Shown in pieces: positions 35,623 to 44,134 of a stretch of 64,000 bases of DNA. The position numbers and the translations under genes were made by a program. Each line of letters begins with the position of its first letter. Position 1 is the first letter of the stretch. The notes below the pieces were generated by a model. It worked only from the letters and a program-made list of their open reading frames with translations. It had not been told where the DNA came from and did no database searches. Source of the stretch: Flavobacteriaceae bacterium YJPT1-3 (GTDB taxonomy: Bacteria; Bacteroidota; Bacteroidia; Flavobacteriales; Flavobacteriaceae); contig CP123444.1 in the NCBI GenBank assembly GCA_029866965.1, forward strand, positions 124,001-188,000, read 5' to 3'.

Positions 35623-38460
35623 ATGATCAAAATTACATTCCGATTAACGCTTTTGATGCTTCTAGCACTGGGCTGTACCCAAAAACAAGACCCCTCCGCC
35701 GATGCAAGCTTTCAGGTAGCTTTTGAAGAGTATACACTCGACAATGGCCTACAGGTCATTCTGCATGAGGATCATTCAGACCCGGTGGTTGCTGTAGCCC
35801 TGACGGCTCACGTGGGCTCGGCACGAGAAAAAGAAGGTCGAACCGGTTTTGCCCATCTTTTTGAGCATTTGCTCTTTTTAGAATCTGAAAATCTGGGAAA
35901 AGGCGGACTGGATCAATTAAGTGCCCGGGTGGGCGGTTCCGGTGCCAATGGTTCTACCAGCCGCGATCGCACCAATTATTTCCAAACGGTTCCCAAAGAT
36001 GCTCTGGAAAAAATGATCTGGGCCGAAGCGGATAAGCTGGGATATTTTATCAATACGGTAACCGAACCGGTACTGGCCAAAGAAAAGCAAGTGGTCAAGA
36101 ACGAAAAAAGACAAGGTGTGGATAACAGGCCCTATGGTCATCAACGCTACGTCACCGGAAAAAATCTCTATCCTAAGGATCATCCATACAACTGGCAGGT
36201 GATCGGCTCCTTAGAGGATTTACAAAATGCCACGCTGGAAGATGTTAAGGAATTCTATCGCCAATGGTATGTCCCCAACAATGTCACCCTCACCATCGCC
36301 GGAGATTTCGATCCCGAGCAGGCCAAAGCATGGGTAGAGAACTATTTTGGGGAGATCCCAGCAGGCGAACCGATAGCACCTCTAGAAAAACGCATTCCCA
36401 CCCTGGCAGAGACCAAGAATTTGTACTACGAAGATAATTTCGCCCGACTGCCCCAGCTCAATATGACCTGGCCATCGGTCTATGAGTACCATCCGGACAG
36501 CTATCCGCTTAGCGTGCTGGCTACCTACCTCGCTGAAGGCAAAGAAGCACCCTTGTATGAGGTCCTCGTTGCAGAAAATCAATTCACCTCTCAAGTGAAT
36601 GCCTTTCAGTTTGGTTCTGAAATGGCCGGCGAATTCATCATTCAGGTTCGAGCCAATACCGGAGTGGACCTGGACAGCGTAAAGACTGGAATTGATCAGG
36701 CTTTCGCTCAATTCATAAAAGAGGGTATCCCGGAAGCCGATCTCAATCGCATTAAAGCCCAACAAGAAAGTGCCTTCTACAACCAGCTCTCCAGCGTTCT
36801 CGGTAAGGGCTTTCAACTTGCCCAGTATCAAATTTTCGCAGGAGATCCGGGCTACATCAATGAAGATGTTCAAAAAATTCTGGACGTCACCCCAGAGGAT
36901 GTCAAACGGGTATTTAATGAATACATCTATAACAAGCCCTATGTTGCTACGAGTTTCGTTCCTCAGGGAAAGCAAGATCTAGCCCTCTCCGGGGCTCAGG
37001 AAGCCCAGGTTGTGGAAGAAGCCATCGTAGCCAATGCAGAAGAAGAAGTCGATCCTAATGTGGAAGCCAGTTACGAACCAACTCCCTCCAGTTTCGACCG
37101 TAGTCAGGAACCTCCCTATGGAGCAAGTCCGGACTTGTCCTTACCTGATCTTTGGACCGCTACACTAACCAACGGACTTGCCCTCTACGGCACGTATACG
37201 GATGAAGTGCCTATGGTCAATTTTGAATGGAGCTTCCGTGGCGGACAGCTTTTGGAGACTAAGGAAAAGGCAGGCATCACCACCCTAATGGCAGAATTGA
37301 TGGATAAAGGAACAGCCACAAAAACTCCGGCTGAACTCGAAGCAGCTCTGGCTGTTCTTGGTGCCTCCATCTATATCGTTCCGCAACAAGAACAGCTGAG
37401 CATTCGCGGAAGCACCCTGGCCAAAAACTATGATCAGACGATGGATCTGCTGCAAGAGCTGCTGTTGCAACCCCGATGGGATGAAGAAGAATTTAACCTG
37501 GCCAAGCAGAAGATACTGACTTCATTGGAGCAGCAGCAATCCAGTCCGTTAAGTCTGGCGGATCTCGCTTTCGCGAAAGCGATCTATGGCGACGACCATA
37601 TCTTATCCAGCAATATTTTTGGTACTCCCGAATCCATTGCACAGCTCAGCCTGGAAGCGGTAAAACAACATTTTGAAACCACGTTGGTGCCCAATGAAAG
37701 TAGTCTGCACCTGGTTGGACCTTTAAACGAAAGTCGGGCCAAAGAGCCATTCGCAGACCTCAGCAGTTATTGGTCTAATCGATCGCTGGAGATCCCCGCT
37801 TTTCCAGAACCTCAGGCCCCCGAGTCACCTATCATTTACTTTGTGGACGTACCTGAAGCCAAGCAAAGTCAGTTGCGCTTTGGTTATCCGGCCCTGGCGG
37901 CCACGCATCCGGACTTTTATCCGGCCACGATCATGAATTACCGTTTGGGCGGTGGAGGCTTCGCCAGCGAGCTCACCCAGCAATTGCGCGAAGGCAAAGG
38001 GTACACCTATGGCATTCGTTCCCGCTTTGAGGGCAGCCGACTAAAAGGCCCCTTTGAAATCAGCAGTGGCGTACGAACCAATGTGACCTATGAAAGCACC
38101 GCACTCATCAAAGAGATCTTAACGAATTACGGACCTGATTTTGATGAAAATGATCTGGAGATCACTCAGGGCTTTTTACTGAAAAGTGGAGCCAGAGCCT
38201 TTGAGACACCAGGTGCAAAACTGAACTATTTACGTGATATCAGTCAATTGGGTTACGAGCCGGATTATTTGATCGAACGGCAAGAAGAGGTGAAGGCGAT
38301 GACGGTAGCGCGCATTCAGGAACTAGCCAGGCAGTATCTGAATCCTAACCGCATGTATTACATCATTGTTGGTGATGCCAACACCCAGTTCGATCGGCTT
38401 TCTGAATTGGGATTAGGCACTCCCGTAAAGATGGATGAAGCCTTAGCGCCTCTGGAATAG
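35623..38460 (+). CDS. M16 (insulinase/PqqL-type) zinc peptidase lipoprotein
   Basis: A 945-residue protein with a lipoprotein signal ending LALGC. The inverted zinc motif HLFEH (about 78-82) and the distal glutamate region VVKNEKRQ mark the active M16 half; the second half (from about 510) has the same fold but lacks HxxEH (GITTLMAELMDKGT), as in two-domain M16 enzymes where the C-half is inactive. It digests peptides in the periplasm. The ATG at 35623 starts the signal peptide; the frame opens earlier at a TTG inside the MscS gene. A palindrome copy (37567-37580) encodes AFAKA. Confidence 0.88.
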   Translation: MIKITFRLTLLMLLALGCTQKQDPSADASFQVAFEEYTLDNGLQVILHEDHSDPVVAVALTAHVGSAREKEGRTGFAHLFEHLLFLESENLGKGGLDQLSARVGGSGANGSTSRDRTNYFQTVPKDALEKMIWAEADKLGYFINTVTEPVLAKEKQVVKNEKRQGVDNRPYGHQRYVTGKNLYPKDHPYNWQVIGSLEDLQNATLEDVKEFYRQWYVPNNVTLTIAGDFDPEQAKAWVENYFGEIPAGEPIAPLEKRIPTLAETKNLYYEDNFARLPQLNMTWPSVYEYHPDSYPLSVLATYLAEGKEAPLYEVLVAENQFTSQVNAFQFGSEMAGEFIIQVRANTGVDLDSVKTGIDQAFAQFIKEGIPEADLNRIKAQQESAFYNQLSSVLGKGFQLAQYQIFAGDPGYINEDVQKILDVTPEDVKRVFNEYIYNKPYVATSFVPQGKQDLALSGAQEAQVVEEAIVANAEEEVDPNVEASYEPTPSSFDRSQEPPYGASPDLSLPDLWTATLTNGLALYGTYTDEVPMVNFEWSFRGGQLLETKEKAGITTLMAELMDKGTATKTPAELEAALAVLGASIYIVPQQEQLSIRGSTLAKNYDQTMDLLQELLLQPRWDEEEFNLAKQKILTSLEQQQSSPLSLADLAFAKAIYGDDHILSSNIFGTPESIAQLSLEAVKQHFETTLVPNESSLHLVGPLNESRAKEPFADLSSYWSNRSLEIPAFPEPQAPESPIIYFVDVPEAKQSQLRFGYPALAATHPDFYPATIMNYRLGGGGFASELTQQLREGKGYTYGIRSRFEGSRLKGPFEISSGVRTNVTYESTALIKEILTNYGPDFDENDLEITQGFLLKSGARAFETPGAKLNYLRDISQLGYEPDYLIERQEEVKAMTVARIQELARQYLNPNRMYYIIVGDANTQFDRLSELGLGTPVKMDEALAPLE
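37567..37580. repeat. GCTTTCGCGAAAGC palindrome, copy 10
   Basis: Exact copy in the inactive C-terminal half of the M16 peptidase gene, read as A-F-A-K-A. Confidence 0.95.
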
Positions 38461-38461
38461 A

Positions 38462-39814
38462 TTAACCTCTGCGTTGGTGTAATGCTGCTTTGGGTTTTTC
38501 TAAAACGGCGGCACCCACGGGACGAGCATAAAGGTCGAAATCTTCGGCTTCGGTGACTTCAACAGTGGTAAAGGCCCCGATCTTCAGATAATACTGGGTA
38601 GCATCAATGAGCACCTCATTGTCGACGTCCGGACTGTCATACTCGGTTCTGCCCACAAAATAATTGCCCTCTTTTCGATCGATCATTACCCGGAATTCCT
38701 GCCCGATCTTCTGTTGATTCAATTCCCAGGAAATTTGCGATTGCAGCGCCATGATCTCATTGGCCCGTTCCATTTTCACTTCTTCCGGAATGTCATCTTC
38801 CAAATGAAACGCATGAGTATTTTCTTCGTGTGAATAGGTAAAGCAGCCCAGGCGTTCAAAACGCTGGTCTTTGACCCATTGTTTCAGCAATTCAAAGTCA
38901 GCTTCCGTTTCGCCCGGATACCCCACAATCAAGGTGGTTCGTATGGCCATTTCAGGAACGCTTTCGCGAAAGCGTTCTAATAAGGCATTCGTCTTCGCCA
39001 TGGTCGTTCCTCTTCGCATCGATTTCAGGATCGGGTCGGCGATGTGTTGCAACGGAATGTCTAAATAGTTGCACACCTTAGGTTCTTCTTTCATCACCTC
39101 CAGCACCTCCATCGGAAAGCCTGTAGGGAAGGCATAATGCAATCGTATCCATTCGATACCATCCACCTGAACCAGAGCACGCAACAAGGCCGCCAGTTCG
39201 CGTTTTTTATACAGATCCAAACCGTAGTAAGTCAGGTCCTGAGCGATCAGGATGAGCTCTTTCACTCCTTTGGCCGCCAGCTTTTCAGCTTCCGTGACCA
39301 GATGCTCGATGGGCTTGCTTTTATGTTTCCCACGCATCAAAGGAATGGCACAAAACGAACAGGGACGATCACAGCCTTCGGCTATTTTGAGATAGGCGTA
39401 ATTCTTAGGCGTGGTGGTCACTCGCTCGCCGATCAATTCGTGTTTGTAGTCGGCTTCCAGCGCTTTCAATAAGGCCGGTAGTTCAGTGGTTCCGAAATAC
39501 TGATCTACATTGGGAATTTCCTTTTGGAGGTCCGGTTTATAACGCTCAGAAAGGCAGCCGGTCACAAAGACCTTATCGACCTCTCCTTCTTCCTTCCGCT
39601 GCACAAAATCAAGGATGGTATTGACCGATTCTTCTTTGGCATTATCAATAAAGCCACAGGTGTTGATCACTACAATGTTTCCCTCCCCTTCATGTACGAC
39701 CTCTTTGTCATTCGCACGCAACTGCCCCATCAGGATCTCACTGTCATAGACATTTTTGCTACAGCCCAGAGTGACTACATTGATCTTATTCGTTTTGAGT
39801 GATTTGGTACGCAT
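38462..39814 (-). CDS. rimO: RimO, ribosomal protein S12 methylthiotransferase
   Basis: A 450-residue radical SAM enzyme. The N-terminal UPF0004 domain has VTLGCSKNVYDSE and NTCGFI, carrying cysteines for the auxiliary Fe-S cluster. The radical SAM motif is CDRPCSFC (about 148-155), and the C-terminal TRAM domain holds GQEFRVMID. It beta-methylthiolates Asp89 of S12. A palindrome copy (38960-38973) encodes RFRES between two conserved blocks. It is separated from the ftsY/DUF4295 block by two genes. Confidence 0.93.
   Translation of the reverse strand: MRTKSLKTNKINVVTLGCSKNVYDSEILMGQLRANDKEVVHEGEGNIVVINTCGFIDNAKEESVNTILDFVQRKEEGEVDKVFVTGCLSERYKPDLQKEIPNVDQYFGTTELPALLKALEADYKHELIGERVTTTPKNYAYLKIAEGCDRPCSFCAIPLMRGKHKSKPIEHLVTEAEKLAAKGVKELILIAQDLTYYGLDLYKKRELAALLRALVQVDGIEWIRLHYAFPTGFPMEVLEVMKEEPKVCNYLDIPLQHIADPILKSMRRGTTMAKTNALLERFRESVPEMAIRTTLIVGYPGETEADFELLKQWVKDQRFERLGCFTYSHEENTHAFHLEDDIPEEVKMERANEIMALQSQISWELNQQKIGQEFRVMIDRKEGNYFVGRTEYDSPDVDNEVLIDATQYYLKIGAFTTVEVTEAEDFDLYARPVGAAVLEKPKAALHQRRG
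38960..38973. repeat. GCTTTCGCGAAAGC palindrome, copy 11
   Basis: Exact copy in rimO, read on the minus strand as R-F-R-E-S. Confidence 0.95.
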
Positions 39815-39880
39815 ACGGCCTTTTAAAAAGTGGGCAAAGATACGATGAATAATAGACTTTAGCCTAGGGAAAGTTTAGGG

Positions 39881-40732
39881 TCACTGCCTACGGCTCCATT
39901 CGGCTATGCTGCGCTCGTTCATACGCACAAATTCATCTTTACCCAACTCATGGGCCATAGCCTTAGAGCGTTTGGCCGATTCAATAGCCTCTTCGTAACG
40001 GGCTAATTGAGCCAAAACCAGTGCCCGCACCCGATGAATGTAGTAGGTCTCCCCAACTTTTTCCTGGGCTTTTTCCAGCCATTCCAGGGCTTGTTCGGGC
40101 TGCAATCGCTGCTCTTGAAGAAATCGGGCCGCCTCGTAGTAGGTTTGTCCTTCTGGATCAGCGGACATCACCTTTTCTATGGAACGTAGCATTTGGCTTT
40201 GGGTGTTGGTCCTAATCGGGATGCTGATCTGTGTACCTTCCCAGCGCCACTGCATGACGGCATGATTGTGTGACAAGGAGTCAAAGGTGATGACAAAACT
40301 TTCCTGATGAAAAGGAAGCCGTTCTGGCATTAGGCTTTCGCGAAAGCGATCTTCCGCAGGATCATAGGCTGTTCTACCATCTCCCCAATGTTCTGTGTTG
40401 TCATGAACGATGACCTCCCACCGTTCCCGATCTGGAATGGCATAGAGCGCATAGGTCCCCGGAGGCAAGGGATGGTCCATGACCCAGACCGTGTCTGAAA
40501 TTGTCATTTTGGTGCTTTCATTAGCTCCAACGCGCCAGATACGCCCGTAAGGGACCAACTCGCCCATCACTTTTCTTCCACGGGCACTTGGTCTGCTGTA
40601 ATCGATGGTAATGGAGGTAAGACCAATATCCTGCTGCAGCAAGGTACGCGGACTCACTCGGGGTACTTCCCACTGGGCCTCACACCAACTGATGGATAGC
40701 AGCATAATCAGTAAGAGCTTTCCTCTAAGCAT
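39881..40732 (-). CDS. DUF2911 exported protein with C-terminal TPR
   Basis: A 283-residue secreted protein (signal about 1-19, ISWCEAQ). The block ITIDYSRPSARGRKVMGELVPYGRIWRVGANESTK is the DUF2911 signature; the domain has no known activity. The last 80 residues form TPR-like helices (ALEWLEKAQEKVGETYYIHRVRALVLAQLARYEEAI). It starts within the stop codon of the amidase gene (TAATG), so the two are translationally coupled. A palindrome copy (40334-40347) encodes RFRES. Confidence 0.8.
   Translation of the reverse strand: MLRGKLLLIMLLSISWCEAQWEVPRVSPRTLLQQDIGLTSITIDYSRPSARGRKVMGELVPYGRIWRVGANESTKMTISDTVWVMDHPLPPGTYALYAIPDRERWEVIVHDNTEHWGDGRTAYDPAEDRFRESLMPERLPFHQESFVITFDSLSHNHAVMQWRWEGTQISIPIRTNTQSQMLRSIEKVMSADPEGQTYYEAARFLQEQRLQPEQALEWLEKAQEKVGETYYIHRVRALVLAQLARYEEAIESAKRSKAMAHELGKDEFVRMNERSIAEWSRRQ
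40334..40347. repeat. GCTTTCGCGAAAGC palindrome, copy 12
   Basis: Exact copy in the DUF2911 gene, read on the minus strand as R-F-R-E-S. Confidence 0.95.
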
Positions 40733-42372
40733 TAGCGATAGTTTTCCGGTAAGCGGCGGTGACGGGTGGCTTTTTCATAAGGCGCAGCTAACCCATACAA
40801 GGTATGCTCCATTTTATTTTTGGCGATAAAGGTCAATCCCATGGGTTCTCCTTCTTCTGTAAAACCCATAGGGACGGTCAGCGCTGGATATTTTGCCATG
40901 GCCGCATAGGCTGCATGGTAGTTATTGATAGAGACCACCGCGTCCAGGGTTTCTCCGTCGAGAGCACCGTCAAAATAAGCGCGAGAATCCTGCTGCAAGC
41001 GCTCTTTGATTTCCATCAGTTGTTCTGCGGTCACTGTATCTTTAGTGATCCCTCGAAAGAGCTGTTGGCCGTAAGGAATACGCACCACAGAATCCTGAGC
41101 ATTATAGACCACTGCGCTTTCAATGTCGCGAATGGGTAGATCACTACTGCCATAAGTCTTTAGGTATTCAGGCAGGTCTTGCTTCATGTCTAGATTCAAG
41201 ACATTCAAAAACCCATTCAAGGGTACCCTTTCGGGACTAATAGGCACCAAGATTGCCCCCTGAGCTTCCAGATCGGAGATCGCTTCTGCATATAGCGCGG
41301 TTTCCATGAACTCATCAAAATACCCGATACGCTTTTCACTCAGTGTACCCTCACGCGCTGCGGCAACATAGTTGACAGGAGATGCAAAAGAAGCTGCGTC
41401 CTGAGCATCCTGACCTAGCATGGCTTGCAGAAGCAGGGCATTGTCAATGACGTTCTTGGTCATAGGACCGGGGGTGTCGAGCGTACTGGAAATAGGCACA
41501 ATACCCGAACGAGAAAGCAACCCAATGGTGGGCTTCAGACCCACGATATTATTCTGGCTGGATGGCGAAAGAATGGAGCCACTGGTTTCAGAGCCAATAG
41601 TGGCTACCGCATAATTGGCCGCCGTACTCACTCCGGATCCTGAACTGGATCCGCCGGATTCAAAACGGAGGCGTCCGTAGGGGTTGATGGTTTGCCCTCC
41701 AACAGCGCTGTAGCCTACCGGACAGCCACTACACAAAAAATAAGCCCACTCACTTAAATTGGCTTTCCCCAAAATGAGGGCTTCAGCCGCTTTCAATTTT
41801 TTGGTAATAAACGCATCCTCTGTGAAATTCTCCTGTAAGGCAACGGCTCCTGCCGTAGTGGGCAAGCCTTGGTATCCAATATTATCTTTGAGCAGGATGG
41901 GCATCCCTCTTAGGCTGTATCGATCGGTTGTTTTCTGCTTATCCAGAATTCGGGCTTGATCGAGGACATCGGGATTCAAAGCGATCACACCATTGAGTGC
42001 TGTAGTGTTATCGGCTTCCATTTCGCGAATGCGAAAGAGATAAAAGCGAGTCAGCTCTTCGTAGGTCAGCTTCCCCTCCATGATATGATCCTGTAATTCC
42101 GGTATGGATACTTCTAAAATGAGGGGTTTCAGTGCCTCGTAGCGTGATGCAAAGCCTTTAAGCTCATCATTAAAAGCTGCCCAGATCTCATTTTTATCGC
42201 GCACTACCGCATTGATCAGCTTCATGTGCATGCGCGAATTTTCCAATTCCTGTGTGGCCATCAAGTCCTGAGACTCATCGTAGGGTACCCAGACGACTTC
42301 AGGTGGCTCCGGACTTTGCTTGCAAGAAAAAAGGAGAAAAATACTGAGTACACCAAGAAGAGTTCGAAGCAT
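40732..42372 (-). CDS. Amidase-signature lipoprotein
   Basis: A 546-residue protein with lipoprotein signal (LLFSC). The catalytic Ser-cisSer-Lys triad region is visible: Lys in GMPILLKDNIGYQG and the serines in SGGSSSGSGVSTAANYAVATIGSETSGSI. Length and layout match amidase-signature hydrolases. The substrate is unknown; a peptide amide or similar is possible. It sits on the periplasmic side, 11 bp after ftsY on the same strand. Confidence 0.85.
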   Translation of the reverse strand: MLRTLLGVLSIFLLFSCKQSPEPPEVVWVPYDESQDLMATQELENSRMHMKLINAVVRDKNEIWAAFNDELKGFASRYEALKPLILEVSIPELQDHIMEGKLTYEELTRFYLFRIREMEADNTTALNGVIALNPDVLDQARILDKQKTTDRYSLRGMPILLKDNIGYQGLPTTAGAVALQENFTEDAFITKKLKAAEALILGKANLSEWAYFLCSGCPVGYSAVGGQTINPYGRLRFESGGSSSGSGVSTAANYAVATIGSETSGSILSPSSQNNIVGLKPTIGLLSRSGIVPISSTLDTPGPMTKNVIDNALLLQAMLGQDAQDAASFASPVNYVAAAREGTLSEKRIGYFDEFMETALYAEAISDLEAQGAILVPISPERVPLNGFLNVLNLDMKQDLPEYLKTYGSSDLPIRDIESAVVYNAQDSVVRIPYGQQLFRGITKDTVTAEQLMEIKERLQQDSRAYFDGALDGETLDAVVSINNYHAAYAAMAKYPALTVPMGFTEEGEPMGLTFIAKNKMEHTLYGLAAPYEKATRHRRLPENYR

Positions 42373-42383
42373 CGTGTGTTTAT

Positions 42384-43340
42384 TTATTGTTTAAAGAAGG
42401 AGTCGACAAATTCGTGTTTGTTAAACACCTGCAGGTCTTCAATACCCTCGCCTACTCCAATATATTTTACCGGGATCTGAAATTGATCGCTGATCCCGAT
42501 CACTACTCCCCCTTTAGCCGTACCGTCCAGCTTGGTGACTGCCAAAGAAGTCACTTCGGTGGCCTGGGTAAACTGTTTGGCTTGCTCAAATGCGTTTTGA
42601 CCAGTTGATCCGTCCAACACCAATAAGACTTCATGAGGCGCGTCAGGAACTACTTTCTGCATGACCCGTTTCACCTTAGTCAGTTCATTCATCAAATTGA
42701 CCTTATTGTGCAATCTGCCTGCTGTGTCGATCAAGATCACATCAGCATTTTGATTGACCCCACTTTGCAGCGTATCATAAGCCACAGAAGCCGGATCACT
42801 GCCCATTTGCTGTTTAACGATAGGAATGTCTACGCGATCCGCCCAGATTTGTAATTGATCTATGGCTGCAGCCCGAAAGGTGTCTCCCGCTCCTAAAATG
42901 ACCTTTAGTCCTTTCTTCTTAAGTTGGTAGGCTAATTTTCCAATGGTTGTCGTTTTACCTACCCCATTTACTCCAACCACCATGATCACATAAGGCTTCT
43001 TATCGGACGGAATGGCGAAATCGACAGCTTCACCGGTATTGGTTTCACTCAGTAAGGCCGATATTTCTTCCCGGAGAATACGGTTGAGTTCTTCCGCCCC
43101 TAAATATTTATCACGGGCCACCCGTTCTTCAATGCGATCAATGATCTTTAAGGTAGTCGTAACCCCCACATCGGAGGTCACAAGTACTTCTTCTAGATTA
43201 TCAAGAACTTCGTCATCTACCTTAGACTTGCCGGCAACGGCTTTCCCCAATTTATCGAAAAAACCGGTTTTGGTTTTCTCCAATCCCTTGTCTAAGCTTT
43301 CTTTTTTCTCTTTTGAAAATATATTTTTAAAAAAACCCAT
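42384..43340 (-). CDS. ftsY: FtsY, signal recognition particle receptor
   Basis: A 318-residue SRP GTPase with NG domain only and a short basic N-terminus. G1 GVNGVGKTTTIGKL (about 123-136), DTFRAAAIDQL, G3 DTAGR, G4 TKLDGTAKGG and the final GVGEGIEDLQ are all present. It targets ribosome-nascent chains to the Sec translocon. It lies downstream of the rpmB-rpmG-DUF4295 block but behind a strong terminator. Confidence 0.95.
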   Translation of the reverse strand: MGFFKNIFSKEKKESLDKGLEKTKTGFFDKLGKAVAGKSKVDDEVLDNLEEVLVTSDVGVTTTLKIIDRIEERVARDKYLGAEELNRILREEISALLSETNTGEAVDFAIPSDKKPYVIMVVGVNGVGKTTTIGKLAYQLKKKGLKVILGAGDTFRAAAIDQLQIWADRVDIPIVKQQMGSDPASVAYDTLQSGVNQNADVILIDTAGRLHNKVNLMNELTKVKRVMQKVVPDAPHEVLLVLDGSTGQNAFEQAKQFTQATEVTSLAVTKLDGTAKGGVVIGISDQFQIPVKYIGVGEGIEDLQVFNKHEFVDSFFKQ

Positions 43341-43391
43341 GTATTACTCTGCGTTAGTGTCCCTTTTGGCGAAGGAAAGATACTGAAATAG

Positions 43392-43423
43392 AAAAAGCCA
43401 TCCGCAGGAGCAGATGGCTTTTT
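43392..43423. terminator. Bidirectional intrinsic terminator between DUF4295 and ftsY
   Basis: GCCATC and GATGGC stems flanked by A5 and T5 runs around a 10-base loop; works on both strands. For the leftward operon it would reduce read-through from the ribosomal genes into ftsY. Confidence 0.85.
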
Positions 43424-43441
43424 ACATTCTTGTGATTACGA

Positions 43442-43594
43442 TTATTTCTTGTTCAGAAAATCGTTTACTTCTTCTGGCGACATGACTTGCTCTACGAACA
43501 TATAAGCTCCAGATTTAGGAGACTTAACCATTTTGATCGCTTTTGTCAATCGCTTACTTCCGGTTTGCAGGGATGCTACTGATTTCTTTGCCAT
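43442..43594 (-). CDS. DUF4295 family small protein
   Basis: A 50-residue basic protein, starting MAKKSVASLQTGSKRLTKAI and ending VNDFLNKK. It matches DUF4295, a Bacteroidota family always encoded after L28 and L33. The position and basic N-terminus suggest a ribosome-associated protein; no function is proven. The gap to rpmG is 8 bp. Confidence 0.85.
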   Translation of the reverse strand: MAKKSVASLQTGSKRLTKAIKMVKSPKSGAYMFVEQVMSPEEVNDFLNKK

Positions 43595-43602
43595 GTCTTA
43601 GC

Positions 43603-43785
43603 TTATTTAATTTCTTTGTGAACCGTCATCTTGTTGAGAATAGGATTGAATTTCTTCAATTCTAAACGATCCGGTGTATTCTTTTTGTTCTTGGTGGTCA
43701 CGTAGCGTGAAGTTCCCGGCTTTCCGGTTGCTTTGTGCTCTGTGCACTCTAAAATGACCTGTACTCTATTTCCTCTTTTTGCCAT
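43603..43785 (-). CDS. rpmG: Ribosomal protein L33
   Basis: A 60-residue protein with [17 protein letters not shown] and [18 protein letters not shown], typical of L33. Only one of the four zinc cysteines remains (C in LECTEH), so it is a zinc-independent form. It follows rpmB after 9 bp. Confidence 0.95.
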   Translation of the reverse strand: MAKRGNRVQVILECTEHKATGKPGTSRYVTTKNKKNTPDRLELKKFNPILNKMTVHKEIK

Positions 43786-43794
43786 GGCCCTAAA

Positions 43795-44034
43795 TTATTT
43801 TGTCAAGTACCCATTAGCACGGGCTTCTTTAATTACTGCAGAAATTCCCTTTTTGTTGATGTTCTTCAACGCAGAAGTAGATACTTTCAAAGTGATCCAT
43901 TTATCTTCCTCAGGAATGTAAAAACGTTTCTTAACAAGATTCGCGTTGAATTTACGCTTCGTCTTGTTCATCGCGTGAGAAACATTGTTTCCAACCATCG
44001 CTTTTTTGCCGGTAAGCTCACAAACTCTTGACAT
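43795..44034 (-). CDS. rpmB: Ribosomal protein L28
   Basis: A 79-residue basic protein with MSRVCELTGKKAMVGNNVSHAMNKTKR and a WITLKVSTSALKNINKKG block, typical of L28. First gene of the rpmB-rpmG-DUF4295 operon, with a strong Bacteroidota promoter 60-90 bp upstream. Confidence 0.95.
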   Translation of the reverse strand: MSRVCELTGKKAMVGNNVSHAMNKTKRKFNANLVKKRFYIPEEDKWITLKVSTSALKNINKKGISAVIKEARANGYLTK

Positions 44035-44051
44035 TACTCTTCTCTTTTATG

Positions 44052-44090
44052 CTGTTAGCTGACACTACGCCAGCTGTTCTTTAAAAACAG
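44052..44090 (-). promoter_or_regulatory. Structured leader of the L28 operon
   Basis: Read on the minus strand, CTGTT (44086-44090) can pair with AACAG just after it (44074-44078) or with a second AACAG at 44052-44056; between them AGCTG...CAGCT forms a further hairpin. These are mutually exclusive pairings at the 5' end of the predicted transcript, a form used in ribosomal-protein autoregulation. No ligand is known; this is inferred from sequence only. Confidence 0.35.
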
Positions 44091-44094
44091 GGTG

Positions 44095-44126
44095 CAAATT
44101 TAATGAATTAAACATGACGCACAAAA
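44095..44126 (-). promoter_or_regulatory. Bacteroidota promoter of the rpmB operon
   Basis: On the minus strand TTTTG (44122-44126), 19 bp, then TAAATTTG (44095-44102), a near-perfect match to TTTG / TAnnTTTG with ideal spacing. Transcription would begin near 44088. Confidence 0.7.
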
Positions 44127-44134
44127 TAAAAACT

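Noticed and set aside
36703-36716. GCTTTCGCTCAATT in the M16 gene
   Set aside because: Half-match only.
42016-42035. Possible palindrome copy near 42.02 kb
   Set aside because: Only the TTTCGCGAA core remains with a shifted arm; too many mismatches.
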